A stretch of DNA of 64,000 nucleotides, taken from positions 31,470 through 95,469 of the forward strand of contig CAIJZY010000006.1 of assembly GCA_903825285.1 (NCBI GenBank), given 5' to 3'. Below are positions 25,221 through 32,989 of this stretch, piece by piece. This DNA comes from an uncultured Opitutia bacterium. Lineage in GTDB: Bacteria > Verrucomicrobiota > Verrucomicrobiia > Opitutales > Opitutaceae. The translations under genes were made by a program, and so were the position numbers. The stretch's first letter is position 1; each line of letters starts with the position of its first letter. The notes under the pieces are model-generated. The model searched no databases and was not told the DNA's origin. It worked only from the letters and a program-made list of their open reading frames with translations.

Positions 25221-26294
25221 ATGCATCATCTGTTGAAGCGGGGATCTATTTCCCGAGCCTTGGGGAGAGCCGTTGTGGCCTGCGGACTTTGCCACGCGGC
25301 GATGTCGGCGGAGCCTTCCGCGGCTGCACCTGCGGTTCGACTGTCCGCCTTGCCCGGCTGGGTGATTTTCGCCCCAGGGAAGGAAGCCTATGGCTACCGC
25401 TATGGCCCGGCGCTGATCCAGAATTCCGACGGTTCGCTGGACGTCTGGTTGGCCTCGCCGGGTGGCAAGGCCGATGACGGAACCGGGCAATGGGATTGGA
25501 TCCGGTACAAGCATTCGCCCGATGGTGGAAAAACCTGGGGGCCTGAGTCCGTCGTGCTGCGTCCGACCGTCGGCTCGCGTGACCGCTGTTCCGTGTGTGA
25601 TCCGGCCGTGGTGCATATTGGCGACTGGTATTACCTCGGCGTGACCAGCGTGGACAACGAGCCGGGCAATCGAAATTGCGTCTTCGTGTCGCGCGCGCGT
25701 TCGCCGACCGGGCCGTTCGAGAAGTGGAACGGCCAGGGCTGGGGCGACGCCCCGGCGCCGATCATCGAGTTTACAACACCCGCCGAGGCCTGGGGCGCCG
25801 GCGAGCCGAGCTTTGTCGTCAAGGACTCAACCTTGTATGTTTATTACACGTGGTGGGTGACCAAGAACCCCGCCGGCCCGCTCAGCAACCAGACGCGCGT
25901 CGCGACCGCACCGGCGAACGACCCCGACTGGCCGGCGCACCTGCAGCGACGCGGAGTCGCGTTCGACCGCGTGGCCGAGGAGGACTCGGCGGACGTGAAA
26001 TATTCCGACGATCTGAAGTTGTTCATCTCCATTTCCACCGCGAGCCGCATGGGGCCGGAGGCCCACGTCGTTTACCGCACGTCAGCGGATGGCCTGCGAT
26101 TTGGTCCGCCGGCCAAGCTGACGGAGAACGTGAAGGCCTGGTGCCACAACGCGGGCCTCTCCGGCACGCCGGAAGGCCATCTCCCTACCGGCCAGCGCCC
26201 GCTGCTGGGCTATGCCTACAGCGATGAACCGAAGGTCAACTGGGGCCATTGGCACACGTTCCTGCAGCCGGTCATCATCGAGCGCGCGCAATAG
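25221..26294 (+). CDS. Exported five-bladed beta-propeller glycosidase-like protein
   Basis: About 357 residues with a signal peptide (cleavage near CHAAMSAEPS). The repeated blade motifs HSPDGGKTWGPE, DPAVVHIGDWYYLG and GEPSFVVKDSTLYVYYTWW resemble GH43/GH117/sialidase-type propellers. Asp in CDPAVV and Glu in GAGEPSF are possible catalytic or structural residues. Probably periplasmic or secreted, acting on plant or algal polysaccharide in concert with the rhamnosidase upstream. The exact family and substrate are not determinable. ATG 25221 follows AGAGAG; the adjacent GTG 25218 is possible. Confidence 0.75.
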   Translation: MHHLLKRGSISRALGRAVVACGLCHAAMSAEPSAAAPAVRLSALPGWVIFAPGKEAYGYRYGPALIQNSDGSLDVWLASPGGKADDGTGQWDWIRYKHSPDGGKTWGPESVVLRPTVGSRDRCSVCDPAVVHIGDWYYLGVTSVDNEPGNRNCVFVSRARSPTGPFEKWNGQGWGDAPAPIIEFTTPAEAWGAGEPSFVVKDSTLYVYYTWWVTKNPAGPLSNQTRVATAPANDPDWPAHLQRRGVAFDRVAEEDSADVKYSDDLKLFISISTASRMGPEAHVVYRTSADGLRFGPPAKLTENVKAWCHNAGLSGTPEGHLPTGQRPLLGYAYSDEPKVNWGHWHTFLQPVIIERAQ

Positions 26295-26422
26295 CAGGCG
26301 GGTAATTTGCCAGGCGAACCGCAGGACCTCGCGCGGGTCGTGCGGCACAGGATCAATAAGGCAAGATATGCAGAGCATCCCGCGGCGGTGCGGCCTATAC
26401 TATGGGCAGTCCCCAATCCCCG

Positions 26423-26968
26423 ATGTCTCACTCCGGAGTTCTGCACTTTGGCGTGTGTAGTGTGGCCGCGCTGGCGGGCGGATTTTCCTGCGGCTGCCTG
26501 GTGGTGCCGGTGCCGCATGGCGAGATTGTGAGCGATCGCTACACGGTGCCCGCGAATGTCGCGGCGTCCCAGCCCATGACCTCCAGTCGCGCGGATATCG
26601 CCCTGCAGCTGGGCGCACCGGAGTACCGTTTTGAGGACGATGCGATCTGGGCCTATCATTGGACCAGCAGCCGGATGGGACTCTTCGCCGTTTCCTATTT
26701 TCCACCCATTCCACCCGTCTATGTGAACAAGGAGGGCACGGAGCATTTCGTGGTCTTTCGTTTCAATGCCTCCGGCCAATTGCTGAGCGTGGTCCGGCTC
26801 GCCGGGGAGTATCGCTGGTCCGGCACACCAGACTGGCGGGCATCACTCGACGCCTGGCTCCATCCCCAGCAATACCCGAAGCTGGACGAAAAGAACCGTC
26901 CCGAGCTTAAGCCCGAGGTGCCGCCCACTCCTTCCACGACGGCAAGCACCAGCCGCAATCCAACATGA
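26423..26968 (+). CDS. BamE/SmpA-like small exported protein (first of three)
   Basis: About 181 residues from ATG 26423 (26402 also possible). A hydrophobic leader (SVAALAGGFSCGC) ends in a weak lipobox. The mature part has the pattern seen in BamE/SmpA/OmlA domains: SSRADIALQLGAPEYRF, then short beta strands (IWAYHW, HFVVFRFNASGQL), and a Pro/Thr-rich tail. Its stop overlaps the next gene by 4 nt. A TATACT sits just before 26402 but no good -35 partners it. Function unknown; perhaps an outer-membrane or periplasmic assembly factor. Confidence 0.65.
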   Translation: MSHSGVLHFGVCSVAALAGGFSCGCLVVPVPHGEIVSDRYTVPANVAASQPMTSSRADIALQLGAPEYRFEDDAIWAYHWTSSRMGLFAVSYFPPIPPVYVNKEGTEHFVVFRFNASGQLLSVVRLAGEYRWSGTPDWRASLDAWLHPQQYPKLDEKNRPELKPEVPPTPSTTASTSRNPT

Positions 26969-27399
26969 GTCGCTGGTCCAGATCGTCCGGCCCGGTTCGT
27001 GTCCTGACGGGGATCACCGCTGGGCTCGCGGTCATGGGCGGGACCGCCTGCTTCGTTGCGCCGGCCCCGCCGACCTCGCGGCAGGCCACCGCGGCCGAGG
27101 TGCGGCAGCGCTTCCCGCTGCTGCAGGAAGGCCGGACCAGCGCACGGGAGATACGCGCCCGGTTTGGCGAGCCGGCCAGCGAGCACGATGCCGGGCGGAT
27201 GCTCATCTACCTGCTCTGGTTTGACGACTTGCAGTGCCTGCAGCTGCAGCGGGACAATTCCGGCTCCATGCTGGCGGGCCGCCCGGACGCGTCGCCCACG
27301 GCCCAATTGATCCTCGTCTTCACGGCCGATGGCATCCTCGAGCGCTATCGCCTCCTCTATCGGATGCCCGAGGAAATCATTCCGAAGGTCGCGCACTAA
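26965..27399 (+). CDS. BamE/SmpA-like lipoprotein (second of three)
   Basis: 144 residues with a lipoprotein signal (VMGGTAC, acylated Cys ~29). The core LLQEGRTSAREIRARFGEPASE is the BamE-type GxT...V...G.P motif. It is followed by beta strands LIYLLWF and AQLILVFTADGIL, matching the predicted BamE fold. ATG overlaps the stop of the preceding paralogue (ATGA). The third paralogue starts 5 nt after its stop. Probably outer-membrane associated. Confidence 0.7.
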   Translation: MSRWSRSSGPVRVLTGITAGLAVMGGTACFVAPAPPTSRQATAAEVRQRFPLLQEGRTSAREIRARFGEPASEHDAGRMLIYLLWFDDLQCLQLQRDNSGSMLAGRPDASPTAQLILVFTADGILERYRLLYRMPEEIIPKVAH

Positions 27400-27403
27400 C
27401 TCC

Positions 27404-27883
27404 ATGCCCCGTCGTTCAACTCTCCCGGTGCTGAAACTCCTTTTGGTGGCGGCCTGCATGACACCGCTGGGTGGTTGTCTGGTGGTGGAATCAACTCGGA
27501 CTGCGCCGGCCACCCCGTTGTCGGTCTTGAAGGTAGGCTCGACCAGTGCGGATGCTGCCCGACTGCTCGGTGAACCGCTCCGCACCTGGCGGCCAAATGA
27601 TGAGGTCGTCTATCGCCTATATCCGTTCAAGCGCCCGCTCAAAGGGGACTACGCTGCCGCGGGTGGCTGCATCCTCATGGACGCCATTACCCTCGGCATG
27701 TTCGAGCTGCTGATGCCGATCGATGACAAGAACAATGAACTGCACCGGGAACAGTCCGTGGCGCGCGTATGGATTTCGTTTGATGCCAAGGACCACCTGC
27801 TGGGCGTATTTGCCGAGATGGACGTGCTGCCCGCGGATGGACTGCCAATCCGCCATGCTCCGGCGCCTGAGGCGCACCCCTGA
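27404..27883 (+). CDS. BamE/SmpA-like lipoprotein (third of three)
   Basis: 159 residues. Lipoprotein signal with lipobox PLGGC. The core LSVLKVGSTSADAARLLGEPLRTW fits the same GxT...LG.P pattern as its two neighbours. Strands VVYRLYPF and ARVWISFDAKDHLLG follow. A hydrophobic stretch CILMDAITLGMFELLMPI in the middle is not shared by the other two and may contact membrane. ATG 27404 is chosen over a longer read-back. It is the last gene of the three-gene set and is convergent with the glycosidase at 27995. Confidence 0.7.
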   Translation: MPRRSTLPVLKLLLVAACMTPLGGCLVVESTRTAPATPLSVLKVGSTSADAARLLGEPLRTWRPNDEVVYRLYPFKRPLKGDYAAAGGCILMDAITLGMFELLMPIDDKNNELHREQSVARVWISFDAKDHLLGVFAEMDVLPADGLPIRHAPAPEAHP

Positions 27884-27994
27884 CTAACTCCGCTGCACCA
27901 GCGAGACTGGGGGCGGCTTGGACAGAAGGATCGCCGTCGGGTGAAGTTTAGAATCGGCAAACAAGACAGGTTTCCTCGCCAGACGGGCCCTCTA

Positions 27995-29182
27995 CTACCG
28001 GCCTCCGCGGCAACTGAGCATCGCGCGGATGCCGGCCAGCGGGAGCGCGGCGCTGGCGGTGTAGCCAGGGAGCTGGCACTGGCCTTCGCGGTTGATCCAT
28101 TCGCACGCACCGTGAACCTGGAAGAAGCGCACCATGTCCACGACCGTGCGATCGGCCAGGGCCGGGTCCGCCAGATCCAGCGCATACACGAACCAACCCA
28201 CGGGCGTGCCCCAGAAGCCGCCGGATTGGTACACGCCACTGTTGGCCGCCGTCCGCTGGCCGTTCCAATCCAGGAAGCCCGGCGTGTGGCGGAGCTGGCC
28301 GTGCAGGACGAGTTCGTCGTAATGCTCCTTGAAATAGAGCGCGATCCGCTGCGCCTGCTCCTTCGTCGCCACGTCCAGCCACACGGCGAAGGCCGAGCCC
28401 CAGATGTCCGGGACGTTGCAGGTCCCGGTCGTGGCGCGGAACAATCCCGCTGATTCATCCCAGAAGGCGCGCCGCACACTTGCGGAAATGCGCTCGGCCT
28501 CCTGCCGCCACGACCGAGCATCCGCGGCGCGGTCACCGGCCTCGAGCAAGTCGGCCAGTTGACGCGAGGCCTGCACCAGCAGCAGGGAGCAAAAGAGCTC
28601 GTCGCCCGACTTGGGAATGCTGTCGGTGAAACCGTAGGCACAGCGCTCGTCCGGCGACGAAATATGGGCCAGCCCGTTGGCCGGGTTGCGCGGCATGGAG
28701 CGCATCGTCCCGACCAGCGGATCGAGGATCATGCGCAACAGCGTGCGGTCCTGCGTGCGCTGGTACGTCTGCCAGGCCACGCTGACGGTGAACGGGGGCC
28801 CATCCAACACAGGCTCGCGGCCCATCGTGCCGTAGCCGGGCTGATAGATCGGCGTGCCGTTCAAGCGCACGCAGTCCACGGCTGCGCCATCCCCGCGCAG
28901 GGCCCGTATGAACACGCGGCAGGCGGCGGAAAGTTCCTCGTTGGTGAACGATGTCAGGGATCCCTCCAGCGCGTAGGCATAATCGCGCAGCCAGAAGGCA
29001 TCGTAGCCGATGCCGACCTGCGGCGGGAAGGCGAGGGTGCCGTCATGCATCGGCACGGCCGAGGCGCGAATCACGCGGTGCGCCTCGGCCGCGAGCCACT
29101 GGACCGCCGCCGGAAGGTCGGCCACGAGCGCCGAGCGCGGCGGCATTTTGGCGGGTGGCTCGGGACTCGGGAGGGAAGTCAT
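27995..29182 (-). CDS. Six-hairpin (alpha/alpha)6-barrel glycosidase-like protein
   Basis: 395 residues from ATG 29182, with no signal peptide. The block GYDAFWLRDYAYALEGSL near residue 65 and the repeated helical hairpins (RRAFWDESAGLF, GGFWGTPVGWFVYALDLADP, WINREGQCQLPGYTASAALPLAG) fit six-hairpin glycosidases. Those are related to glycogen-debranching, GH78 or GH15-like catalytic domains. The acidic residues in WLRD and DW of GFLDWNGQ may belong to the active site. Cytoplasmic location suggests action on imported oligosaccharides. No close family name can be given. Confidence 0.65.
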   Translation of the reverse strand: MTSLPSPEPPAKMPPRSALVADLPAAVQWLAAEAHRVIRASAVPMHDGTLAFPPQVGIGYDAFWLRDYAYALEGSLTSFTNEELSAACRVFIRALRGDGAAVDCVRLNGTPIYQPGYGTMGREPVLDGPPFTVSVAWQTYQRTQDRTLLRMILDPLVGTMRSMPRNPANGLAHISSPDERCAYGFTDSIPKSGDELFCSLLLVQASRQLADLLEAGDRAADARSWRQEAERISASVRRAFWDESAGLFRATTGTCNVPDIWGSAFAVWLDVATKEQAQRIALYFKEHYDELVLHGQLRHTPGFLDWNGQRTAANSGVYQSGGFWGTPVGWFVYALDLADPALADRTVVDMVRFFQVHGACEWINREGQCQLPGYTASAALPLAGIRAMLSCRGGR

Positions 29183-29695
29183 GGCGGCGGGATCGTCAAA
29201 CGGGTCGGGCTGTCGGGCTAGATTGTTTCTCCATGGGCTCCGTGGCGAGATCAGTGGCGGCACATCATTGCCCGAGGCAGGTCCAGCCCGGGGATTGGAT
29301 GCGGCAATGTTTTTCGTCAGGCGAGTTCTGGGGACATGAGCCATCTGCTGCTGGAGCCATCGACTCTCGAACGCTGGAACTTCGCCAGCCGGACGAGTAT
29401 GTTTTGGCTCGTAAGCGGCGAGCTCAATTGCCACTAACAAGCCACCCCAGAACCTGCTGAATCCCACCGCGCGGATTCAGCTTTTTCGTTTTCCTTCGGC
29501 CCGACCTCGTGCGAGCGGAACTACCCCAAACCGTGCATACCGTCCACCACGACACGACGTGTGCCCGCGGCTGCGCGCTGGTCGGCCTGATCGGCCGGTC
29601 TCACTCTCACATCGGCGCGGAGGCTTCACCCGCGGCACCTCCCCATGATCTTGGATTCGTCGCGTCATCTTTCTTTAGCCTGAAACCCATACCCC
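29183..29695. other. 513-nt spacer with no supported protein gene; candidate small RNA
   Basis: No open frame here shows the codon bias of the surrounding genes. A 33-codon ATG frame at 29336 (MSHLLLEPSTLERW...) is too short to support. The spacer contains a near-perfect plus-strand intrinsic terminator (29456-29486) with no gene in front of it. A short non-coding RNA starting after 29183, or a leader of the 29696 gene that ends prematurely, would explain it. No known riboswitch consensus was recognised. Confidence 0.4.
29456..29486 (+). terminator. Orphan intrinsic terminator
   Basis: GCTGAATCC, loop CACCGCGC, GGATTCAGC, then TTTTT: a perfect 9-bp stem with a T-run on the plus strand only. 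The nearest plus-strand gene upstream ends at 27883, beyond an opposing gene, so it does not serve any annotated protein gene. Confidence 0.85.
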
Positions 29696-30469
29696 ATGTC
29701 ATCATTAACCGAAGCTTCCGACGGAGCGTTTGCAGCTCCCCAGCAGCGCATTCAGCGGGACCGCTGGTTCTACAGCGTGGCCGCGTTCATCCTCCTGTTT
29801 TTTCTCATCGCCGGCTTTCAGCACTTTTACCTCGAGGGGAGAGGCTTTGATGGCAACAAGGTGCCATCCGCCGTGCTGGGGACCGTGCTCGTGCACGGCC
29901 TGAGCCTCACCGTCTGGGTGATCCTGTTCTTCGTCCAATCCGTGCTGATCGGAACGAATAACAAGCTCCTGCACATGAAATTGGGGTGGGGCGCCGCGAT
30001 CGTGGGGGCCGTGGTCGCAGTCAGCGGGCCCATCGTGGCCGTGGTCAGCGTCCGGCTCCGGGGCAGCATGCCCATTTTTGGCATGAGCTATCCGCAGTTC
30101 ATGCTGCCCATGTTCACGGAGATGCTCGCCTTCACCGGCTTCGTCCTCCTCGGGCTCTCCTTCCGCAAGACGAACCTGGAGGCCCACCGGGCGATGATGG
30201 TGCTGGCGACCCTGGCCGTGATCTCCGGCGCCACCGCCCGGACCGATTTTGTCTCGAAGCTCTTGGGCGAAAACACGTGGTGGGGGCTCTACGGGGGGCC
30301 GTTCATCCTCGGGGCGGCGTTTCTCCTCGTGCGCTCGCTCCTGCTGCGCCGGCTCGATCGTCCGCTCGCCCTGGGCTACGCCGCGTTGGTCGTCCTCTAC
30401 GTGGCCGGCGTCTATGCGGCGCTCACGCCGACCTGGGGTCGGATCGCGGCCGTGCTCGTTGGCCGCTAA
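29696..30469 (+). CDS. Polytopic membrane protein of unknown function
   Basis: 257 residues with seven predicted transmembrane helices. These start at WFYSVAAFILLFFLIAGF and include VHGLSLTVWVILFFVQSVLI and LPMFTEMLAFTGFVLLGL. Histidines lie at or near helix ends (FQHFYLE, LVHGLSL, KLLHMKLGW, LEAHRAMM), a layout that could bind heme or metal as in some small cytochrome-like proteins. That is speculative. The first ~25 residues are hydrophilic. No family is recognised with confidence. It may be regulated by the region with the orphan terminator upstream. Confidence 0.75.
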   Translation: MSSLTEASDGAFAAPQQRIQRDRWFYSVAAFILLFFLIAGFQHFYLEGRGFDGNKVPSAVLGTVLVHGLSLTVWVILFFVQSVLIGTNNKLLHMKLGWGAAIVGAVVAVSGPIVAVVSVRLRGSMPIFGMSYPQFMLPMFTEMLAFTGFVLLGLSFRKTNLEAHRAMMVLATLAVISGATARTDFVSKLLGENTWWGLYGGPFILGAAFLLVRSLLLRRLDRPLALGYAALVVLYVAGVYAALTPTWGRIAAVLVGR

Positions 30470-30587
30470 CCGGATCAACCACCGGCAAAGTCACCACCCC
30501 TGGCCGCGCACGGCGGCGGCCAGTCTCGCATTTTCCCCTGATCCCGTACTTATTGCGCTGCCCGAGTGCTACCCCAACCTGTGCCCC

Positions 30588-31397
30588 ATGAAATTCTCCT
30601 CCATCATTCTCCGTGTGTTTCGCGCCGCCAGCTGCGCTGCGTTGCTGCTGGCGTGCTCCGGCGCTTATGGCGCCGCCAGCGCGTCGGATCAGCAGTTCCT
30701 CGTCCGGGCGCAGAAACCGTACAGCAACCTGCGCGAGAAAGGCCTCGTCACCTTTGAGGCCTCGCTCACACCCGACTGGACGCTGGCCCTCAAGGGACAG
30801 ACCCCTGAGGCGACGGCCCAAGGCCTGAAGCTGCTGCAGAAGATCTGGTTCAAGATGGTCCAGAGCGAGGACAACTCGGTTCGGATCACCCACGGGGGTG
30901 AGGTCGGAGCCGTCAGCGAGAAGCAGCAAGCCGGCCTGAACCAGATCTACGCCGGCATGGAACAGATGGTCACGGGCTTCTTTTCGACCTGGTCCACCTT
31001 CATGCTCACTCCCCCGCTGCCCGACCCGGCCTCCGACTATGAACTTGCCCACCTCGACGAAGGGTACCGGCTGACCTACAAGGAGGATAAATCCCGCGTG
31101 ACCACGACCCTGGGCAAGGATGCCATCGTCACTGAGGTCAGCGTCGTGGATCCCGGCTTTACGAGCACGCTGCACCCTCATTTCGTCGCCAGTCCGCAAG
31201 GCCTGCTGCTCGACGGTTACCAGGCACTCTATGTCGGGAACGGCAGCGCCAATACCACGACCCTTGACATTCAAATCTCCTATGAACTGGCGGGCGGCCT
31301 GCTCCTGCCGAGCAAGCTGCATCTGGCCGGCACCTACAACAAGGAGCCGTTCAATGTCGAGGTCGCCTTTTCCGACTACCGGGTGCGGAAGAAGTAA
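30588..31397 (+). CDS. Exported protein of unknown function
   Basis: 269 residues with a signal peptide ending near SGAYGAASA. The mature protein is mainly beta with a helical segment (TPEATAQGLKLLQKIWFKMVQ). It ends in strands reminiscent of outer-membrane-lipid-carrier or LolA-like sheets (TTLDIQISYELAGGLLLPSKLH). This resemblance is weak. ATG 30588 is chosen because it gives the signal peptide; the longer open frame runs through the previous gene. A perfect hairpin spans its stop codon. Confidence 0.7.
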   Translation: MKFSSIILRVFRAASCAALLLACSGAYGAASASDQQFLVRAQKPYSNLREKGLVTFEASLTPDWTLALKGQTPEATAQGLKLLQKIWFKMVQSEDNSVRITHGGEVGAVSEKQQAGLNQIYAGMEQMVTGFFSTWSTFMLTPPLPDPASDYELAHLDEGYRLTYKEDKSRVTTTLGKDAIVTEVSVVDPGFTSTLHPHFVASPQGLLLDGYQALYVGNGSANTTTLDIQISYELAGGLLLPSKLHLAGTYNKEPFNVEVAFSDYRVRKK

Positions 31398-31409
31398 GCT
31401 CCGCACCCG
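31380..31409 (+). terminator. Hairpin spanning the stop codon of the exported-protein gene
   Basis: CGGGTGCGGA and TCCGCACCCG form a perfect 10-bp stem. The TAA stop of the gene sits in the 10-nt loop. No T-run follows, so it may stabilise the 3' end or act with a factor-dependent terminator. Confidence 0.4.
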
Positions 31410-31657
31410 CGGCGCGAAGGAGGGTGGACGCTACTGGGCTCACTGCCTGTCAGAGGTGAGCGCAGGCGCGGTGTCCACGCAGTAGAACGTGCCACCGCGG
31501 CTGCCACGGCGAGTGAGGCGGTAGCGGTCTTTCATGTTTGCGAGTGCAAACACGACGAGCAGCGAAACCGGTCCCAGGGAGTAGCAGGGGAATATCGCAT
31601 ATGCGGCCCTCCTTCGCCCGCTGGGCTACGGCGGGGCACGCATCGCATCGCGATGCG

Positions 31658-31732
31658 TGGAGGCGCGGGCCGGAATCGAACCGGCGCATAGAGGTTTTGC
31701 AGACCTCGGCCTTACCACTTGGCTACCGCGCC
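31658..31732 (-). tRNA. tRNA-Cys (GCA)
   Basis: Read on the minus strand: acceptor GGCGCGG pairs with CCGCGCC. The D arm is GCCAAGTGGTAAGGC. The anticodon stem GAGGT/ACCTC holds loop CTGCAAA with anticodon GCA (plus-strand 31698-31700). The T arm is GCCGG-TTCGATT-CCGGC. The 3' end TCCA is encoded. The preceding 31410-31657 holds no supported gene, only an inverted pair of CGAAGGAGGG words. Confidence 0.97.
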
Positions 31733-31801
31733 CCAAACAAGGCCGCGCACGTTGCAGGAAAAAAAACGCCGCCGCAAGTGCTGAAATCTAGCTGCCGCCG
31801 C

Positions 31802-32818
31802 TCAGGCCTTGAAGCCCGGCTGCGCCAGCGTCTCGTCAATGAACGCGAGCATGTTCTCGAGCGGGACGTCGCCCTCCACCGCGTGGGCGGGGGCGAGGAT
31901 GTAGCCGCCGTTGCGGCCGAGCTCGATCAGGCGCCGCGTCTCCGCGCGGACATCCGCCGTCGTGCCGTACGGCAGCGTGCGCTGGGTCGAGAGCCCGCCG
32001 TGGAAGGCGAGCCGGCCGTGGTAGCGCGGGATCAGCGCGGCCACGTCCATGACCTCGGGCTGGAAGGGATTGAAGCAGTTCACGCCGTCCGCCACCAGCG
32101 AGTCGAACAGCTCGTCCACGTCGCCGCACGAGTGGATGAAGACATGCTTCCCCGCCGAGCGCACGGTCGCGTACATGCGCACGAGCTCGGGCTCGATGAA
32201 CTCGTGCCACAGGTCCGGCCCCATCTGCAGGCCGTGCTGCTGGCCCCAGTCGTCGCCGAAGTACACGCCGTCGATGTCGTAGTGGGTCAGGGCGTGCCGC
32301 ACCTGCGTGATGTTGTAGTCGGCGATGGCGTGCAGCAGCTCGCGGACGAAGCCCGGGTTCTCGATAAAGTCCATCATCAGGTTCTCCATGCCGCGCAGGG
32401 TCCAGGCGCGCTCATAGAGCGAGAACCCGATGGGGAACACGCGGTAGCAGTCGGGCTGGTGCGCCAGCATTGCGGGGATCTCATCGAAGAAGATGCCGGC
32501 GGTCGGATCCGGGAATTTGTACCCGGCGAGCGAGGGGCTGCTCAGCTGCGGGTCAACGACCTGGCCGATGTCCTTGTCCACGCTGCGGTCCCACACCACG
32601 CCAAACGGATCGCGGAAATGGTCGCGGCCCAGGTCCACGAAGCTGCCCGCGGGGTTGCCGGCCCAGACCAGGTGGCTGTGCAGGAGCCGGTCGAGATCAG
32701 TCGAGTGGTAATGCTGCTCCAGCTTCAGCTTGGCCTCGAGGGTGAAGCCGAACGCCCAGGGCACATAGGGGGGCGGCTGATGGGCGAGGATCCGGCGGAC
32801 AACGTCGCGCTTGGTCAT
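31802..32818 (-). CDS. Uroporphyrinogen decarboxylase-family protein
   Basis: A 338-residue TIM-barrel protein of the URO-D/methyltransferase superfamily. The motif HVFIHSCGDVDELFD near residue 225 supplies a Cys/His typical of the methylcobamide:CoM methyltransferase-like branch. In true HemE the N-terminal PVWLMRQAGR substrate motif is present; it is absent here. DIDGVYFGDDWGQQHG and LENMLAFIDETL are further blocks. Homologues abound in Verrucomicrobiota/Lentisphaerota near sugar genes, and their substrates are mostly unknown. It is not heme synthesis as far as the sequence shows. It is divergent from a Gfo/Idh gene. Confidence 0.85.
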   Translation of the reverse strand: MTKRDVVRRILAHQPPPYVPWAFGFTLEAKLKLEQHYHSTDLDRLLHSHLVWAGNPAGSFVDLGRDHFRDPFGVVWDRSVDKDIGQVVDPQLSSPSLAGYKFPDPTAGIFFDEIPAMLAHQPDCYRVFPIGFSLYERAWTLRGMENLMMDFIENPGFVRELLHAIADYNITQVRHALTHYDIDGVYFGDDWGQQHGLQMGPDLWHEFIEPELVRMYATVRSAGKHVFIHSCGDVDELFDSLVADGVNCFNPFQPEVMDVAALIPRYHGRLAFHGGLSTQRTLPYGTTADVRAETRRLIELGRNGGYILAPAHAVEGDVPLENMLAFIDETLAQPGFKA

Positions 32819-32824
32819 GGGGGG

Positions 32825-32961
32825 AGTTGAAAGCTGAAAGTTGAAAGGCCTTGGGGGAGTGGACTCTGAATAATACCGGCGGAAGGAGCCGGTATGCTAG
32901 TGCCGGCGAAGACGACCGGCCAGTCGATTCAATCGTCAGCTTTCACTTTCAACTTTCAACT
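32825..32961. repeat. Word-repeat palindrome, TTGAAAG family, with internal hairpin
   Basis: The left arm (32825-32847) reads AGTTGAAAGCTGAAAG then TTGAAAG. The right arm (32937-32961), reverse-complemented, reads AGTTGAAAGTTGAAAG then TGAAAGCTG. Between them is a perfect hairpin ATACCGGC/GCCGGTAT (32873-32895). It fills the divergent spacer between the UroD-like and Gfo/Idh genes. Its words match the element at 3234-3327. Confidence 0.75.
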
Positions 32962-32989
32962 CGCGCGAATGGCCTTAGCCATTCACGTG

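Noticed and set aside
29336..29437. 33-codon ATG open frame in the orphan-terminator spacer
   Set aside because: No ribosome-binding site, codon bias unlike neighbours and no family resemblance strong enough. Left as a possible peptide within a candidate small RNA.
29183..29695. Known riboswitch (TPP, SAM, cobalamin, FMN, glycine) ahead of the membrane-protein gene
   Set aside because: None of the core consensus strings of these classes could be found by eye; only the terminator hairpin is convincing.
31802..32818. HemE (uroporphyrinogen decarboxylase of heme synthesis)
   Set aside because: The N-terminal substrate motif of HemE is missing. A Cys-containing HSCGD block points to the methyltransferase-like branch of the superfamily.
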